Assembly: GCA_943331105.2 (NCBI GenBank)
Contig: CALQKH020000015.1
Location: forward strand, 1-64,000
Reading direction: 5' to 3'
Origin: Akkermansia muciniphila
GTDB taxonomy: Bacteria; Pseudomonadota; Gammaproteobacteria; Burkholderiales; Burkholderiaceae_C
DNA length: 64,000 bases
The position numbers were made by a program, and so were the translations under genes. Below are positions 62,279 through 64,000 of the stretch, piece after piece; the first letter of the stretch is position 1, and every line of letters begins with the position of its first letter. The notes under the pieces were generated by a model that was not told the DNA's origin, ran no database searches, and saw only the letters and a list, made by a program, of their open reading frames with translations.

Positions 62279-63175
62279 TCACGCCACACCGAAGCGTTTG
62301 AACCAGGCCAACATGCGCTGCCATCCATCGTCTGCCGCCGGTTTGCGATAGCTGGGGCGGTAGTCGGCATGAAAAGCATGTGGCGCATCAGGATAAACCA
62401 CAAATTCACTGGCCTTGGCCGATGCCGGTCCTTTGGCCAATTCGGCTTTCATTTTATCCACCGTATCCAACGGAATGCCGGTGTCTGCACCACCATACAA
62501 ACCGAGCACTGGCGCCTTCAAACTGCCTGCCAAAGCCAAAGGGTGCTGCGGGGTTTGGGGGCTGGTGTTGCCCACCAAGCGGCCATACCAAGCCACGCCC
62601 GCTTTGAGCCTGGGCTGGTGAGCCGCATACAACCAAGTGATGCGTCCGCCCCAACAAAAGCCTGTGATGGCCAGCTTGTCGGTGTTACCGCCGTTTGCAG
62701 CAGCCCAAGCCACGCAAGCGTCCAAATCTGCCATCACTTGCGCATCGGGCACTTTGGCAATGATTTCGGACTGGAGTTTGGCCAGCTCGCCATACTCGTT
62801 GGGGTCGCCTTGGCGCACAAAGAGTTCTGGGGCAATGGCCAAGTAGCCTGCCTGGGCCAATCGGTGGGTGGTGTCAGCGATGTATTCATGAACACCAAAA
62901 ATTTCTGAAATGACCAGCACCACCGGCAAACCAGTTTTGCCTGCAGGCGCGCTGCGGTAAGCCGGCATCTTGAAACCGTTGACATCGATGGTCACTTCCC
63001 CGGCCAGCAAGCCCGTGGAGGGCGTTTTGATGGCGGTTTGGGCCATGATGGGCAGCGCAGCCGCCGCGTAACCTACGCCCAAAGCGGTCTTCATGGCCAT
63101 GCGACGGGTGGTACCGGCGGCGCCGATTTTCCCGCCCAGCAGGGCTTGGGAATCTTCAAACAGATCTGAGTTCAA
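62279..63175 (-). CDS. Dienelactone hydrolase family protein with Tat-like signal
   Basis: The 298-residue protein has an N-terminal Arg-Arg signal (TTRRMAMKTALGVGYAAAA) and the dienelactone hydrolase fold (about 50-298) with nucleophile cysteine in ITGFCWGGRITW and catalytic His in YPDAPHAFH; Asp lies in GGADTGIP. TTG 63175 is used because AAGGAG lies seven bases upstream and no in-frame ATG precedes the signal. Family members cleave dienelactones in chloroaromatic breakdown; the exported form probably has another ester or lactone substrate. Confidence 0.85.
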   Translation of the reverse strand: MNSDLFEDSQALLGGKIGAAGTTRRMAMKTALGVGYAAAALPIMAQTAIKTPSTGLLAGEVTIDVNGFKMPAYRSAPAGKTGLPVVLVISEIFGVHEYIADTTHRLAQAGYLAIAPELFVRQGDPNEYGELAKLQSEIIAKVPDAQVMADLDACVAWAAANGGNTDKLAITGFCWGGRITWLYAAHQPRLKAGVAWYGRLVGNTSPQTPQHPLALAGSLKAPVLGLYGGADTGIPLDTVDKMKAELAKGPASAKASEFVVYPDAPHAFHADYRPSYRKPAADDGWQRMLAWFKRFGVA

Positions 63176-63247
63176 GTGGGGTCTCCTTGGATGGGGTGCA
63201 CAAACATGGCCATTATCTTGGCACATTCAAGTCCTCTAAACTCCAGC

Positions 63248-63907
63248 ATGCCCGAGACCGTGATGCCCATGCTGCCTGTGTTGCCCGTTCTTTACTCTTT
63301 TCGCCGCTGCCCTTATGCCATGCGGGCACGACTGGCCCTGCACATCAGCGGCGCGGTTTACGAACACCGCGAAGTGGTGTTGAAGCACAAACCGGCCCAC
63401 ATGCTGGCCCTCTCGCCCAAAGGCACTGTGCCCGTGCTGTGGCTGACCAGCGCGGCAGGCGATCGGGTGCTGGAACAAAGTCTGGACATCATGCTGTGGG
63501 CGCTGCGTGAGCAAGACCCTCTGGGTTGGCTGCCGAGCGCAGATGCGGCCATGACCGATGCGCTGGGCCTCATCGCACACAACGACGGACCTTTCAAGCG
63601 GCAACTGGACCGTTACAAATACCCGAACCGATCCGGCTTAGACAGCGGCTCGGCCGATCGCGATGAGGCGGCACTTTGGTTGCGCAGGCTGGATGCGCGG
63701 CTTCGCGCACAGCCATTTTTGGCAGGCAAGCACTTCGGTCTGGCCGACGCCGCAGTGGCACCCTTTGTGCGCCAATACGCCCACACCGACCCAGCTTGGT
63801 TTGCCTCGCAGCCCTGGGCTGCCTTGGCCGCTTGGCTGACAGCTTTTGAACGCTCTGCGCTGTTTGAGGCCATCATGCAAAAGCACGTGCCCTGGCAGCC
63901 AGCTTGA
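63248..63907 (+). CDS. Glutathione S-transferase-like protein
   Basis: The product (219 residues from ATG 63248) has a thioredoxin-like N-terminal half with LYSFRRCPYAMRARLAL (a CPYA dithiol-like motif near residue 20) and PKGTVPVLWL, followed by an all-alpha C-terminal half (FLAGKHFGLADAAVAPFVRQY). This matches glutathione S-transferase-like or glutaredoxin-like proteins. Starts at 63263 and 63269 are possible. Its stop is followed by the convergent polA gene. Confidence 0.82.
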   Translation: MPETVMPMLPVLPVLYSFRRCPYAMRARLALHISGAVYEHREVVLKHKPAHMLALSPKGTVPVLWLTSAAGDRVLEQSLDIMLWALREQDPLGWLPSADAAMTDALGLIAHNDGPFKRQLDRYKYPNRSGLDSGSADRDEAALWLRRLDARLRAQPFLAGKHFGLADAAVAPFVRQYAHTDPAWFASQPWAALAAWLTAFERSALFEAIMQKHVPWQPA

Positions 63908-63910
63908 CGC

Positions 63911-64000
63911 TCAGTGCGCCTGCTCCCAGTTCGGACCAAAACCGACTTCTGCCAAAAGCGGCACCTTCAAATCGGCCACACCGGCCATGATGCGCGGCAC
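63911..64000 (-). CDS. polA: DNA polymerase I, C-terminal end (partial)
   Basis: The visible 29 residues before TGA at 63911-63913 read VPRIMAGVADLKVPLLAEVG and end GPNWEQAH, which is the C-terminus of DNA polymerase I in this bacterial group. The gene continues beyond the right window edge, so its length and other domains cannot be judged. It is convergent with the GST-like gene, with three bases between the stops. Confidence 0.85.
   Translation of the reverse strand: MPRIMAGVADLKVPLLAEVGFGPNWEQAH

Noticed and set aside
1..64000. CRISPR array or tRNA gene
   Set aside because: No run of regularly spaced repeats or recognisable tRNA arm pattern was noticed; only ssrA contains a tRNA-like end.

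Overview
The window comes from a betaproteobacterium of the order Burkholderiales, most likely Comamonadaceae (Limnohabitans/Rhodoferax/Acidovorax-like). The evidence is high GC, the gene order gyrA-serC-pheA-tyrA-aroA/cmk-rpsA-ihfB-lapA-lapB, a fused aroA-cmk gene, an OmpA-like protein with an Ala/Pro linker, and a tmRNA whose proteolysis tag reads ANDERFALAA. The family call is an inference.

Positions 1-14571 are an accessory island ending against the 3' end of ssrA (tmRNA, 14572-14948). From the left it holds: an unrecognised gene pair including a zinc-ribbon protein cut by the window edge (1-1600, minus); a tightly overlapped operon of a small protein, a DUF2924 protein, a large serine recombinase and an HTH-like accessory protein (1889-4390, plus); a five-gene minus-strand operon of dimeric dUTPase, phosphoribosyltransferase-like protein, ORC/CDC6-like ATPase, unknown Rossmann-like protein and N6-adenine methyltransferase (4615-10116); an IS1182-type element with clear inverted repeats and a 4-bp target duplication (10268-11854); and small minus-strand cassettes carrying a broken PD-(D/E)xK nuclease gene and a membrane/cytosolic protein pair (11999-13964). 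Integron attC-type core sites sit between stop and start codons at 10125, 11985, 12963-12989 and 13982-14060, all in one orientation, and no integron integrase is visible. The block therefore looks like an integrase-less attC cluster carrying defence-type cargo. The five-gene operon is the best candidate for an undescribed system.

Positions 14572-29535 are core chromosome: ssrA, a gph/mupP-type phosphatase, ubiG, an OmpA-family gene, gyrA, serC, pheA, tyrA, aroA-cmk, rpsA, ihfB, lapA, lapB and a ComEA-like helix-hairpin-helix protein. Aromatic amino-acid and serine synthesis genes are translationally coupled or nearly contiguous.

Positions 29593-40434 hold a fused 5-oxoprolinase/hydantoinase with a MarR-type regulator and a divergent TRAP transporter, then rdgC, crcB, a putative Na+/H+ antiporter, and a second crcB fused in frame behind a duplicated internal piece of rdgC.

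Positions 40449-50030 form a tungsten-enzyme region: an aldehyde:ferredoxin oxidoreductase operon (four-cluster ferredoxin, tungstopterin subunit, FAD subunit, MoaD-like protein, small protein, FAD monooxygenase), a divergent AcoR-like regulator without an AAA+ domain, and a tungstate ABC transporter (tupBCA). Downstream are a second TRAP system interrupted by a ModE/periplasmic-binding-type regulator (50160-54974), the isoprenoid genes dxs-ispA with xseB, and single genes: a Rieske oxygenase, a DMT exporter, a sulfurtransferase, a ZIP metal transporter, a dienelactone hydrolase, a GST-like protein and the 3' end of polA. No CRISPR array and no tRNA gene were recognised.
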